Below, piece by piece: positions 22,564 to 34,747 of a stretch of 64,000 nucleotides of DNA. This DNA is from Alnus glutinosa (Eukaryota; Streptophyta; Magnoliopsida; Fagales; Betulaceae), in contig NC_084886.1 in the NCBI RefSeq assembly GCF_958979055.1, positions 38,770,154 to 38,834,153 of the forward strand, in the 5' to 3' direction. Each line of letters starts with the position of its first letter. Position 1 is the stretch's first letter. Made by a program: the position numbers and the translations under genes. The notes under the pieces are model-generated. The model was not told where the DNA came from. It saw only the letters and a list, made by a program, of their open reading frames with translations, and searched no databases.

Positions 22564-22793
22564 ATCCAGGGCGTCGATCTCTCCGCTCCAATCTCTCAAA
22601 ATCCCCATTTTCACGCTACCCTTCGTTTGACCGATCCGGCAGAAGATGCTTCAACCGTTCAATGAAGATGATGGAAAGGTAGAGGCTGGCGTTTGGCGTC
22701 GGTAGGGAAATGAAAAGGAACAAAAAGAAGGAAAAAGCAGAGAATGAGAGAGAAATGTGCAGACTTTTAATAATAGAATATTCATACATGTGT

Positions 22794-22829
22794 GAACAGT
22801 GCGACGCCACATGTGGTGTCGCACTGTTC
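22794..22829. repeat. 36-nt near-perfect palindrome
   Basis: GAACAGTGCGACGCCACA followed by its reverse complement with one mismatch. A third half-site (TGTGGCGTCGCACTGTTC) lies at about 22849. It belongs to the subterminal part of the Harbinger-type element. Confidence 0.85.
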
Positions 22830-23117
22830 ACCAATGTCTATAATAGATGTGGCGTCGCACTGTTCACCAATATCCATCAAATCTATTATAGATATCAAGT
22901 AGCGAATCGGATGGAGGAAGTTTTTTCAGTTATGTTATGTGTTATAGATATACAGTGGGTTATACATAACCCACTGTGAATGCTCTTAGGGTTGAATGTG
23001 AGAATGAGGTTGAGGGAAATTTGAGTTATTGAAAAGTAAATTTTGCCTTTTTTTTTCTTTTCTTTTTTTTCTTTTCTTTTCTTTTTTTAATTTTCTTGTG
23101 CAGTGTATTTTTTGATT

Positions 23118-24375
23118 GACATTGCCAGGTTGGGTTGCCGTGTCGAAGATAGTTTGCTATTTTGCTTTTGCTATTTTTTTTTCCTTTGAAATCTATTGCG
23201 TTATTTTTTTTTTAAAAGTCACTGGATCGGAGATGGTTGCCCCCAAAGAGAAGTCTGAATCATACCCCCTCATAAACCATTCCACAAGTGCTGTGATAAG
23301 TTTTTGTATGTTGCAGTTGATTGAAGCAATGCTTGTTGATATGGATTGGGCGACAAAAAAGCTGAAGAATTTCTCCTGGGTCAATAAAAAAAGCGCTCAT
23401 CTTAATGAAAATGGGGAAAATTCTCCTGGATTAGCATTTGAGGAAAATCTTTACTCAATGGCTGAAGAGGTGATGAAAGTATTATCATTCTTTGTTCTGA
23501 TGACTATCAAGGGTATGCATGCAGTTTCTTTTGATAAATGAATAAAATCTCGTTTCTTTTGGGTAATTGAATCAAATCTCTGTTACTCTGAATTTATGCT
23601 TTTTGCCATCATATGCAGACACTCAAGCAGAGCACTTGCTCAAATTGGCTGCAAGGTTTTACAAGCATTTGGCTTAGATGTCAAAGTTGAGAATCGCTCC
23701 TAAAGGTTGCAAGCAGCTTCTTCCTACCCTTAAATTTCAGAAGCTTGTGGACCTAACTTGCAAGCAGCTCACGGTTCCTCTATATAACTTTGTGATGCTG
23801 GTGCAAAAGCTATTGTCTGGATCCTTTGAAAAGTTTTCATTGCACCCTCCAGCATCAACTGCAGTAGTACTTCTGTGGGTGATGTTTAAAGTTTCTGCTT
23901 GTTAATGGGGGGTACCGTTATACTTGCAGAGACAACAAGAAAATGCTAATGATAGTAAAGTGGTCATCAAAAAAATTAAGAGGGAGAACAGATGCATCCC
24001 GGATCTGATCTTTCAAATAGAAGATTGCGAAAAGTATCTCATCCAGCTTAGCAAGGTGAGCAAAGTCAATTTATTGAGGCATGCTAAACGCAGCACTTCT
24101 CGGGATTTCAAAATTTTAGACCCCATGAAGATGGCCGGGGAAGAAGATGCTCCAAACCATGGATCAAACCATAGTGATCCTACTGCAGTTGAAAATGAAT
24201 CATGTGAGGATTCTGAAGGCAAGGAAGTGGGTCGGAGAAGATATTATCACCTGAATCTGATAGTCGTTTGGCTGCAGAGGATTCTGGGTCTGATGGGGGA
24301 GATGGAAATGCTCTTCCCAGTGCCAAAAGGGTGAAGACGGGTAGAGTAGTGCGGGACTCTGACGATGAAGCATAG
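23118..24375 (+). pseudogene. FANCI (Fanconi anaemia group I) homologue, C-terminal fragment
   Basis: Several exon-like pieces follow the order of the FANCI C-terminus, a component of the ID complex in interstrand crosslink repair. 23118-23150: DIARLGCRVEDS. About 23218-23512: ending in LVDMDWATKKLKNFSW and AFEENLYSMAEEVMKVLSF. 23619-23809: LLKLAARFYKHLA, then an in-frame TAG (where CAG, Gln, is likely), then APKGCKQLLPTLKFQKLV. 23930-24375: NRCIPDLIFQIEDCEKYL, IQLSKVSKVNLLRHAKRSTS, RDFKI, an acidic tail and stop at 24373. A further frameshift lies near 24232, and the donor after 23809 is not GT. No N-terminal part is present, so this is a pseudogene or captured fragment. Confidence 0.75.
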
Positions 24376-24840
24376 GAAAAACTGAGAGGGGTAGGGGGCA
24401 ATATGTCTTATACAGGGAATAGTTGTATACAATGTACTTGGTGTTTGTAATTGACAAGAGGCTCATGGATGATACTTGATGAGAATGAGAAGTGGTGATA
24501 TGAAAGAAATAGAAGAAAAAAAAAAATTGAGATCCAAATCCACAAGTAGGCACCGGTTGTTGGATAAAGACCCGGTGTCCAAATTGGTAGCCAAATTGCT
24601 CATATGGAATTCATCTGTCTGAGTAGGTGATCAGATAGTCCAAAATTTATTTGGGCATTTGGTTTATAAGAACTCTCACATTATCTAAACAAATTGTTAA
24701 TAATTTAGGTAGGTAATGATTGTTTTTTAATACATAGATGTTGGAATGAAATTAGACTCAATAGTGATAATTTGATGTCCATGGGAAGCTAAAATGGGGG
24801 TCCCAAATGCTTTATATAAAGCTCTGAAAGCATATCAATG
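24376..24840. other. gene-free stretch
   Basis: Non-coding flank between the FANCI fragment and the gypsy element; may include its 3' untranslated region. Confidence 0.5.
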
Positions 24841-24845
24841 TTATC

Positions 24846-24853
24846 TGTGACGA

Positions 24854-24894
<41 letters not shown>

Positions 24895-25908
24895 AAAATA
24901 CAAACGGATCTTCACAGTGGCACGACTACATGTCTCTCAGCTAATATATGGCACATGCCCTATAACATGTACCTGACAATCAGAGTTAAATCTAACAGTG
25001 GAATATAATAATCAATGTGCAGCGGAACACATATCATAAGCGAAAATACATCTAATACATAACAATTAATTACAACAAGAGCCATTTACAAGACTATCTA
25101 TTTAAGGCTTATAAAACCTATTACACCAATTACATACTAAATATAGGCTCAACAAATACATGTGTCACATGGAACACGAGCCATAAATAAAATACCCAAA
25201 ATGCGAACTACCCATGAGTCCGTGACTTATGACTGTCGCGATATGCTCCAATCATAGCATCCCATACACTAGGTGGACGAGTCAATAACTATATCCGCAA
25301 AACTTGCAACCAAAGCATAAACGTCTGCACGGTTGCGGGGGTTGCTGCATCCGTACAGGTGGAATTATGAGCCCACCGTCTTAGCATAAATAAATACACT
25401 AAGACCTCAGAGGTATACTATTCACTGAGTTTTCACAAAGAACCAACTTTTCTTTTCTAGTCATGCGTACACTATAACAGCCACCAATTTTATATATTTT
25501 TGTTTAAAAATCCCCATAGCTGATTTAGCGGACATTGACTAATAGAAAACATATAAAGCATACTACGCAGCTGAGCTTATACGTAGAAGTTTCATTGTTG
25601 GAAACAACTACATACATCCTCACCTACTATATTACTTTTGTTTCAGTGAGATTTAGAAAACAATGACATTTAAATCATGCAACCATCCGATAGAAATATA
25701 CATAAGCTCTTTTCCATTAAAATTCTTATGCATACTAATACGTCTAGCAAAACTACTCATAATATAAAAACATCATTCATCAAAACCATGCTATGAATGA
25801 TTATGCAATGCACATCATGGAAATTAATCCAAGCATCATGGGTTACCCCAAGCATCATGGAAATTAATCCAAGCATCATGGAAATTTATCCAAGCATCAT
25901 GGGTTACC
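24846..25908 (-). repeat. outer element, left LTR, first part
   Basis: Starts TGTGACGACCC and a T-tract of about 40. Non-coding. The last 100 bases hold a tandem repeat with a 20-21-base unit beginning CCAAGCATCATGGAAATTAA, into which the nested element inserted. Confidence 0.85.
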
Positions 25909-27645
25909 TAATAAGTCTTGAATTATTCGATTCAAGACCCCTTAATTTACATTTGTTATGCCTAGTTTGTATTGTATATATAACATTTTGTTGTAGTTTT
26001 GTTTTATGTCTTATTTTTAGGTCTTAGTTGAAATCTAATTCACAACACTTGAATTAGACCTGAAAATACATCAAGAGTACTTTAGTCATTTTCCTGCAAG
26101 TTGAAGAATCGTCCAAGGCAATTCGATCGATCTACTATTTGTATAGCCAATAATTCGATCGATCGACTTTTCGATCGATCGACATATTTTCGATCGATCG
26201 ACTTCGCATCTTCCAGAAAATCAGATATTTCCAGATCTTTGCATTCTTTATGCAATTCAAATCATAAGTTGGATTTTGTGGACAGAAATGGACGCCGACC
26301 AGCTCTGTTTGTGCGGCTAGGATTAACTCTTGATGGGCTTTTGTGAATCCAATTCTCTATATATATGAGATTAGGGTTTTAGGTTAGAACATGCATCTTT
26401 TGGGGTTTGTTCAGATTTTCTCAGGTGTATCACTTTAATTCTTCATGTTTTAGTTTACTTTGATGCACGTTTTCTAGGCTTAATTCCAGAGAACAATTTC
26501 CTTTCCTTAATTTTAAGTTCTAGCTTAGCTTGTTCTTCATTTTCTTCCTCTTTTGTAATCTGAATTTCTTTAAGTTTAATATAGTTGATTTCAATTCATT
26601 TCTCCTTTGTTCCTTTACTGTTTTCATTCATTTCCATGCCTAGATTAGTTTAAATTCATGTCTAGCTAAATTTAGTCTTAGGGTTTGATCCAAATCCTAT
26701 CCAAAACCATGTAGTGTTCTTGATGTTTTTAGGATTCTCTTTAGATGTTTGATGATTGCTAAGGACTAGAGGATATCAAAACCCATGCTAAAAGGTTTTG
26801 GTATCAAGATTCCAATCAAATTTATTCATGAAAAAGAGTTTAACTTGTCTATGAGTTTTTCTTGAAGTCTTGAGTAAAACCAACATTCTTGGAAACAAGA
26901 ATGATGTCTTTTTCAATGGTGCTATTTGACATGATGTATGATTTCTCATTAGAGTCACCTTATAGGGTATGTTAGGGAACACCAATCATTTCACCCCTTT
27001 GGTAGTCTAATTGTCTCTCAATTGTAGTTTAACTTTATGTGGAATGATTTGGTGTGAAACTAGATATTTTGTCATTGTGGCCTAAATAGGGTTTTCATGT
27101 ATTGTGTACACTTATTAGGATGTGTTATAGAGTAGTAAGCTAGGGCACATTAGTCACTCCACACCTTTGGTAGAGTAAAATGTTTTTTCAATTATAGTTT
27201 AATCTTTACGTGGAGTTGATTAATGTAAATCTAGGTGCTTTATGATTACGTCTTAACGAAAGTATTTTCACGTCGAGGTCGTCGTAGTGGTTGACGCCCA
27301 TTACGCGCTCATATCAAGCATGTTAGGAAGATCCATATAGACTTTAAGCATTGCATAGGTTGAGGATTGGATAGGATCAACACCCTAAGTTTTCTTTTAA
27401 GTAAATTTCATTTCCGTTTTCATTTCTTTCACCTTGTCGTTGTAGCTTCAATTCTACAACTTTTGTTTTTACTTTTGTTGATAAATTAAGTTAGATACGC
27501 TCTTTAGATATTCCATTACGCAAAACATCCAATAATCTCTGTGGTTCGATCACCCTTACTATAGTACAATCGATACGTACTATTGCGAGTGGTAAACTTA
27601 TAAATTTAAAATCCACGTGTAGCCGGTTAGTCCCGAGCTATACCA
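25909..27645 (+). repeat. nested gag-only element, left LTR
   Basis: 1737 bp, near-identical to 31502-33237 with about twenty differences seen by eye (about 1%). The terminal TG has become TA here; the end is TATACCA. It carries a cluster of CGATCGATCGAC motifs (about 26124-26206). TTACC target duplications lie at 25904-25908 and 33238-33242. Confidence 0.95.
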
Positions 27646-27650
27646 ATTTT

Positions 27651-27668
27651 TGGCGCCGTTGCCGGGGA
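27651..27668 (+). other. primer binding site of nested element
   Basis: TGGCGCCGTTGCCGGGGA, 5 bases inside the LTR. This is the primer binding sequence typical of Athila/Tat-group plant gypsy elements, not the iMet type of the outer element. Confidence 0.85.
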
Positions 27669-28254
27669 TTAACGGTTGTTTATGGGATATTTAGGATTGT
27701 ATTTAGTTTGATTTAGTACATAGTGTTAATTCTGTCCATAATCTGTTTTTGGTTCTGTATAAAAACTGTTTTTAGTGTTTTTTGGGTTTTACTTCGGTTC
27801 TGTCTGTTTTCTGCAGAATTCTGTTTCTGCAGAAATATCGATCGATCGACTTTTTGGACCTGTAATTTCGATCGATCGACTTTAGATCGATCGACATAAA
27901 ATTAGATCGATCGAATTTTGTTTTGAGCAGCACTGTTTTTCTGCTGACTCTAGACTGAACCTCCACTCAATTTCTTACTGTTCTGTGCATATTTAGACTT
28001 TAATTTTGTTTTAGATTTTGTTTTCTGTATTTTCCTTGCATTTTTCTCTTCTGCAGAGAATCGATCGATCGACATTAAAAGGGATCGATCGAAATTTCGA
28101 TTGATCGACCAAATATTCGATCGAGCGACATTTTCTTGCAGTAGCACTTCAGTTGCCACTGCACTGCCTCACTGCAGGTTCGGTTAGTCTTTCTTCCCTT
28201 TTCTTTTTATTTCTTTTCTGTACCTTGTATATATAGATTACATTTTGTTGGTGC
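27669..28254 (+). other. untranslated leader of nested element
   Basis: No gene. It contains two clusters of ATCGATCGA-type palindromes (about 27838-27915 and 28060-28135) in T-rich sequence between the primer binding site and gag. Confidence 0.8.
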
Positions 28255-29886
28255 ATGTTTGGTCGTCGTTCATTGTCATTGCCTATCTTTCCATACGACC
28301 CAAACTTAGAGCGGATTTCTAGACGAAGTAGATCCAAACGGAACTCACGTCTAAGAGCCCATTCTAATTCACCAATGGCTGAAGAACCAAAGCCTGTGCT
28401 GTTGAGGGACCACTATGTTCCCTCAACATACACACCTACTTCAAGCCTTCAGTTGCCGGACATTACGGCAGCTCATTTTGAAATTAAGTCCGGATTCATT
28501 CAAATGCTTCCTTTATTTTACGGACTTAGTACTGAGGATCCTTATAAGCATTTAGATGACTTCATTGAAATCTGCTCCACCATTAGGTTGCAGAATTTTA
28601 CAGAGGATGCTTTAAGGATGCGTTTATTTCCGTTCTCCCTTAAGGATAAAGCTAAGTATTGGTTAAATTCCCTAGAGACTAATTCCATTACTTCTTGGCC
28701 TCAGATGCAACACGAGTTCCTTAAGAAGTACTTTACCATTGGGAAGACCAACCAAATACGAAAAGCCATAATTGGTTTTTCTTAGATAGAGGGAGAACCT
28801 TTTCATGAAACTTGGGAGAGGATGAAGGACCTTTTACGAAAGTGTCCACATCATGCTGTTCCCAAGTGGCAGCTTGTACAGTGCTTCTATGATGGCTTGA
28901 CTGAGCCACATAGACAGATGGTAGATGCCTCATGTGGGGGTACGTTTATGTTAAAGAGTGAGGATGATGCATGGACACTTTTTGAAAATCTATCTGAAAA
29001 TTCTTTACACCATTCATCATCCGGTCGTAGGACAAACACTAAGAGCCAAACTCTTTATGAGGTGTCCCAACCTTTGGACTTGAATACCAAGGTGGATGCC
29101 TTATCTAGAAAGTTAGATCAATTACTTGCATCTGGTTTTGTTCCTGCGACTGCATCTCATATACACACACCACATGATGCATGTTCATTTTGTTCCGATC
29201 CATCACATCAGGCCGGAAATTGTCCTATTGTTGGACAGTCTTCTGAGCCTCCTTTTGAGCAAATGAACGCAGTTTACTCTAGACCGGTTAGTGATCATTT
29301 TAATAATTCTTATAACCTGGCCTTGAGAAACAATAGTAGTATGTGGCGGCCTAATGTTCCACAATATAATGGACTGCAAAACCAAGCATATCAGCAGTCC
29401 AACAATCAATTCTACCAGCCGCCACCTAATAGTCGTCCTCCCAACCCACAATAGCAATCAGACCTTCCACCTCTTAGAAATTCTGCATTTGAGGAAAAGG
29501 TGTTGACTAGTCTTAGTAAATTTGAGTCTCAGACTCAGATTCTAAATTCCCATTCTCAGTCTATAGCAAAGTTAGAAGTCCAACTTGGACAACTAGCTAA
29601 GTCCTTTAGTGAGAGAGAGATAGGGAAGTGTTCTAGTCCATCTAGTATACAGCCTAGGAGTGGAGGGGTAGTCATTGATCAGAAGGTGGGAGAGACAAAG
29701 ACCAAACTTGCCAAGGGTAAAGGAGTGTTTACCGAAACACCACACTCCAACACAAAATTCCTTGAGGCACATTTTAAACCTGAAGTGCCTTACCCTCTAA
29801 GTCTCAAGGATCCAAATGGGCACGAAACGATAAATTTTGCCCAACCACTGCCAGACACAAATCCATTCATTAGCAGTGAGTTTTGA
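28255..29886 (+). pseudogene. gag of TR-GAG-type element, two in-frame stops
   Basis: One continuous phase of 544 codons with TAG at 28783-28785 and 29452-29454. The first part contains the retrotransposon gag fold: LPLFYGLSTEDPYKHLDDFI, then MRLFPFSLKDKAKYWLNSL and HEFLKKYFTIGKTNQIRKAI. The text resumes in phase after each stop. CSFCSDPSHQAGNC (from about 29182) is a CX2CX4HX4C zinc knuckle. The protein would form particles and bind element RNA. Both stops sit where CAG (Gln) is likely, consistent with C-to-T decay of methylated DNA. Nothing after 29886 resembles protease, reverse transcriptase or integrase, so the element is gag-only. The start is the first ATG in phase; an internal Met at 28375 is an alternative. 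Confidence 0.88.
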
Positions 29887-31501
29887 CGGGTCTGGCTGAA
29901 GACGTTAAACTTAGCGCTCCTGGGAGGCACCCCATTCATTTTGTTTGATTGTATATATTTTATGTTTAATTTTTATGCTTTGTAAGTAACCTGTTTTTAT
30001 TTTTATACCAAGGCATTTCGATCGATCCATTTTTGTTTCGATCGATCAAGTTTCGTTGAGATCGATCGAAATGTGACAGTTTCATTTTTGATATTTCTGT
30101 TTATGATTTTGTATATTACACTTTCTTTTTAGTTTTGTTTTTCAGGTTAAGTGTTTCTACCTCTAAGTTTGGGGGTATGCTATAAGCCATACCTCCCCAT
30201 TCAGGTTTTCCTTATCCCTTAACCATGCTTTCGTTTTGTACACATTGGGGACAATGTGTTATTTTAAGTTTGGGGGTATGCTATAAGCCATACCTCCCCA
30301 TTCAGGTTTTCCTTATCCCTTAACCATGTTTTCGTTTTGTACACATTGGGGACAATGTGTTATTTTAAGTTTGGGGGTATAGAAGTACACTTAGTCTAAA
30401 TTTTGTACAAATTTTTCAAATTTCTTTGTGAATATCTATGTTGTCTTGTAGAAATTAGTTGATTTATAATTGTGATTTGCTTTTCATTGACAATTTTAAA
30501 ATTTTGAACACATGATCACACAATTAGAGAGTCTAAGTCTGCTTAATTACTTTTGGCTATGAGATTCACATGTAGGAATTTGAAAAATCATGACATACAT
30601 TGGCATAGTGTTTGTGGGGTATGTACTTAAGTAATACCTTGCATATTTGTTTTGAGTGTCTTGGATAAAAACCAAGATTACTTGTTAGATGGATGACGTG
30701 GGCATAGTTATAAAAAAAAAAAAATAAAAAAAAAAATAAATAAATAAATAAATAAATATTCATTGAGTAACCGAACCTCTTGCCTCATTAAGCATTGAGT
30801 GTTCGCGTCAAAAGATGTAAGTAAATAAAAAATGGTTAGTTTGACTTCGTAGTTCTTCTTGACTTGAGTTATTAAGCCCTTAGGGATGTTTTACATCTAG
30901 TGCCCTAAAGCCATCTGGTTTGGGAGTCACTGGCCTAACACTTGGTACATAGGTCATTTAGAAGCTTAAAGAAGTTGAGCATTGCACAACGATAATAAAT
31001 AATGTAAATAATAGTAAAGTATGCCTATGCCTTAGTTATTCCATTTAGCGAGAGATATAAAGATTTTGAGACACTGGAACATGTATGTAGGTTATATTCT
31101 TTTAAAGCTCCATAACTGTATGTTAATATCAAACTGCATCATTTCTAACATGTGAGGTCTTAGCCGGCCATTGGTAAATGAGTAGACTCTGATTATTTAA
31201 ACTGTGTGAAGATGGAGTTTATTAGTTTAAAGTTGTTCATGAATTATGAACCATTGTTGTAATGATACTTCTTTTTATTAGGTAACATGTATATTTTGTA
31301 AAGATAATGTTTGTAGGTAGCATTTTCTGCTAAACCTTCACGAGACTTCACTCGTCCACTAGGGTAGCCTAGGGGTTTAAAAGGCTTGTTGCATGTGCTA
31401 AATGCAATCGCGTTTTCCACGAAAGAGGATGTAGATTAGTTGTTTATATTTTAATTTCTAGTTGTAATGCTAGGGACTAGCATTATGTAAGTTTGGGGGT
31501 G
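29887..31501 (+). other. non-coding 3' region of nested element
   Basis: No pol genes in 1.6 kb. It holds a CGATCGATC cluster (30018-30072), a 101-bp tandem duplication (30165-30366), an A-rich run (30711-30758) and the polypurine tract AAGTTTGGGGGTG just before the right LTR. Confidence 0.85.
30165..30380 (+). repeat. 101-bp tandem duplication with polypurine-like repeats
   Basis: Two full units (30165-30265, 30266-30366) plus the start of a third. Each begins AAGTTTGGGGGTAT, matching the true polypurine tract at the right LTR, and contains an imperfect hairpin (GGGTATGCTATAAGCCATACC). Confidence 0.92.
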
Positions 31502-33237
31502 TGATAAGTCTTGAATTATTCGATTCAAGACCCCATAATTTACATTTGTTATGCCTAGTTTGTATTGTATATATAACATTTTGTTGTAGTTTTATTTTAT
31601 GTCTTATTTTCAGGTCTTAGTTGAAATCTAATTCAAAACACTTGAATTAGACCTGAAAATATATCAAGAGTACTTTAGTCATTTTCCTGCAAGTTGAAGA
31701 ATCGTCCAAGGCAATTCGATCGATCTACTATTTGTATAGCCAATAATTCGATCGATCGACTTTTCGATCGATCGACATATTTTCGATCGATCGACTTCGC
31801 ATCTTCCAGAAAATCAGATATTTCCAGATCTTTGCATTCTTTATGCAATTCAAATCATAAGTTGGATTTTGTGGACAGAAATGGATGCCGACCAGCTCTG
31901 TTTGTGCGGCTAGGATTAACTCTTGATAGCTTTTGTGAATCGAATTCTCTATATATATGAGATTAGGGTTTTAGGTTAGAACATGCATCTTTTGGGGTTT
32001 GTTCGGATTTTCTCAGGTGTATCACTTTAATTCTTCATGTTTTAGTTTACTTTGATGCACGTTTTCTAGGCTTAATTCCAGAGAACAATTTCCTTTCCTT
32101 AATTTTAAGTTCTAGCTTAGCTTGTTCTTCATTTTCTTCCTCTTTTGTAATCCGAATTTCTTTAAGTTTAATATAGTTGATTTCAATTCATTTCTCCTTT
32201 GTTCCTTTACTGTTTTCATTCATTTCCATGCCTAGATTAGTTTAAATTCATGTCTAGCTAAATTTAGTCTTAGGGTTTGATCCAAATCCTATCCAAAACC
32301 ATGTAGTGTTCTTGATGTTTTTAGGATTCTCTTTAGATGTTTGATGATTGCTAAGGATTAGAGGATATCAAAACCCATGCTAAAAGGTTTTGGTATCAAG
32401 ATTCCAATCAAATTTATTCATGAAAAAGAGTTTAACTTGTCTATGAGTTTTTCTTGAAGTCTTGAGTAAAACAAACATTCTTGGAAACAAGAATGATGTC
32501 TTTTTCAATGGTGCTATTTGACATGATGTATGATTTCTCATTAGAGTCACCTTATAGGGTATGCTAGGGAACACCAATCATTTCACCCCTTTGGTAGTCT
32601 AATTGTCTTTCAATTGTAGTTTAACTTTATGTGGAATGATTTGGTGTGAAACTAGATATTTTGTCATTGTGGCCTAAATAGGGTTTTCATGTATTGTGTA
32701 CACTTATTAGGATGTGTTATAGAGTAGTAAGCTAGGGCACATTAGTCACTCCACACCTTTGGTAGAGTAAAATGTTTTTTCAATTATAGTTTAATCTTTA
32801 CGTGGAGTCGATTAATGTAAATCTAGGTGCTTTATGATTACGTCTTAACGAAAGTATTTTCACGTCGAGGTCGTCGTAGTGGTTGACGCCCATTACGCGC
32901 TCATATCAAGCATGTTAGGAAGATCCATATAGACTTTAAGCATTGCATAGGTTGAGGATTGGATAGAATCAACACCCTAAGTTTTCTTTTAAGTAAATTT
33001 CATTTCCGTTTTCATTTCTTTCACCTTGTCGTTGTAGCTTCAATTCTACAACTTTTGTTTTTACTTTTGTTGATAAATTAAGTTAGATACGCTCTTTAGA
33101 TATTCTATTACGCAAAACATCCAATAATCTCTGTGGTTCGATCACCCTTACTATAGTACAATCGATACGTACTATTGCGAGTGGTAAACTTATAAATTTA
33201 AAATCCACGTGTAGCCGGTTAGTCCCGAGTTATACCA
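31502..33237 (+). repeat. nested gag-only element, right LTR
   Basis: 1736 bp, TGATAAG...TATACCA with intact TG...CA ends; partner of 25909-27645. Confidence 0.95.
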
Positions 33238-33242
33238 TTACC

Positions 33243-34711
33243 CCAAGCATCATGGAAATTAATCCAAGCATCATGGGAATTACCCCAAGCATTGTTTCCC
33301 GTGAGTTGTGAACCTCACTTCGATGCACGTTTAGCGTTCATATGCATATGCATCATGCTTTAAAACAATATACACAATATACATTTCATTTTATGAATCA
33401 TGCCTTTAACACATGCTTTCTTTACAAAACATAATCAATTCAATATGTCATTTCTTTAACAATTTGCATAACTTAAATCTTTATACTCACTCTAAACTCA
33501 CAAATCATATTCATAGTTCAAAACATCATCAATATTTCAATATACTCCAAAGTACTCAAATCATCCAAAACAATTCATAATCAACATACAATTGGTTCAG
33601 GTTTGTAAAACAATATATATTTTGCAATTCATCATTTAAGAAAATAATATTTCTCAGTGAGTAGAATACTCACCTTGGCTGTGTGGATTTAAGTACTAGG
33701 TCTCCTAGACATCACCTTGCAATGCGTCACTGTGAAAATACACATTGCACATTATTTGACCTTTCTAATATTAGATCGACATTTAGCTCTTAAATTGCTC
33801 AAGAGCTAACAATTGGAAAACCCCTAATATTTTAAGGGTCCCAATTACACACCCATAAATCTAGACACTAATTAAACTCAAACAATACTAACCTGAAGTA
33901 TTTACTAAGGTTTAGATATTAAAATCAATATTTAACTATTTACTCATAATATTAATTATTAACCCGCAATTAATTTCACCAACACTTTTATACTAACATT
34001 AATTCTAAAATTACATTCACTACTCTTTTTACAATAATTACTAACTTATTAACTTAAATCATTAACACATTTAAAATAACCTTAACCCATAAGAAAATCT
34101 TAGGGTTAACTTCACAAATACAATTTAAACTAAATACCCATAATTATTTATTTTTACTAACACTAGAACCTAACCCATAAATACTTATTTTTACAAAACC
34201 TATAGCTAATTTGATATTAATCATCATTATAACTACAATTAATCCACAAATTAACAATTTATGTTTTAAACACTTAAAAACCCTCAAGTTAATTTAACCT
34301 ATCAAATTAGGGTTTTTAATCTTAACCCGTAATTTATAAATCACTACCCTAAACGCAATATTATTAACCCATAGCATTTACTAAAGGTTAATCACATAAA
34401 AATACAACTAAAGTTAAATACCCAAAAGTTAGGGCTAGAGGAAAACTTACCCAAAATTTGCCCAAATGAAATCTAACGCTGGGAAAGTGTTTAGGAAGTT
34501 CCAAACCATGTAAATCCTAAAGATAAACAAAGATTAAACTCCACATTTCAAGATTTCATCTAAAATCTCAAATGACAAGATTTTATGAAAATACCTCAAA
34601 CCAATCGGTGGAAACATAGATTGGACTTCGTAGATTACGTTTCCGAAATCAAATTTGAGTTTGGCCCGTCGGATCTTTGTAGATCATAATTTTTGTATGA
34701 AAAATGAAAGA

Positions 34712-34747
<36 letters not shown>

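Larger units (their letters stand above)
21880..22985. mobile_element. PIF/Harbinger-type element carrying a host gene fragment
   Basis: Begins GAGCATCCCCATCGG and ends ...AATGCTC (the complement begins GAGCATTCACAGTGG), with TTA on both sides (21877-21879 and 22986-22988). The second duplicated block has the unoccupied site (single TTA at 56497-56499, in TTCTCTTAGGGTTGAATG), which fixes the insertion exactly. The 1106-bp element encodes no transposase. It carries a short CAAAATCAACCAACC-type tandem region (about 22190-22310), a GC-rich segment resembling a TolB-like gene (22381-22563) and a 36-nt palindrome (22794-22829). It is a Pack-type Harbinger element. Confidence 0.88.

Noticed and set aside
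23116..23541. 141-residue frame as a complete small gene
   Set aside because: It reads through an intron-like T-rich stretch and then one FANCI-like exon; the homologous protein continues in later exons.
25810..25908. CRISPR-like array of CATCATGG units
   Set aside because: A 20-21-base plain tandem repeat without spacers in plant LTR DNA.
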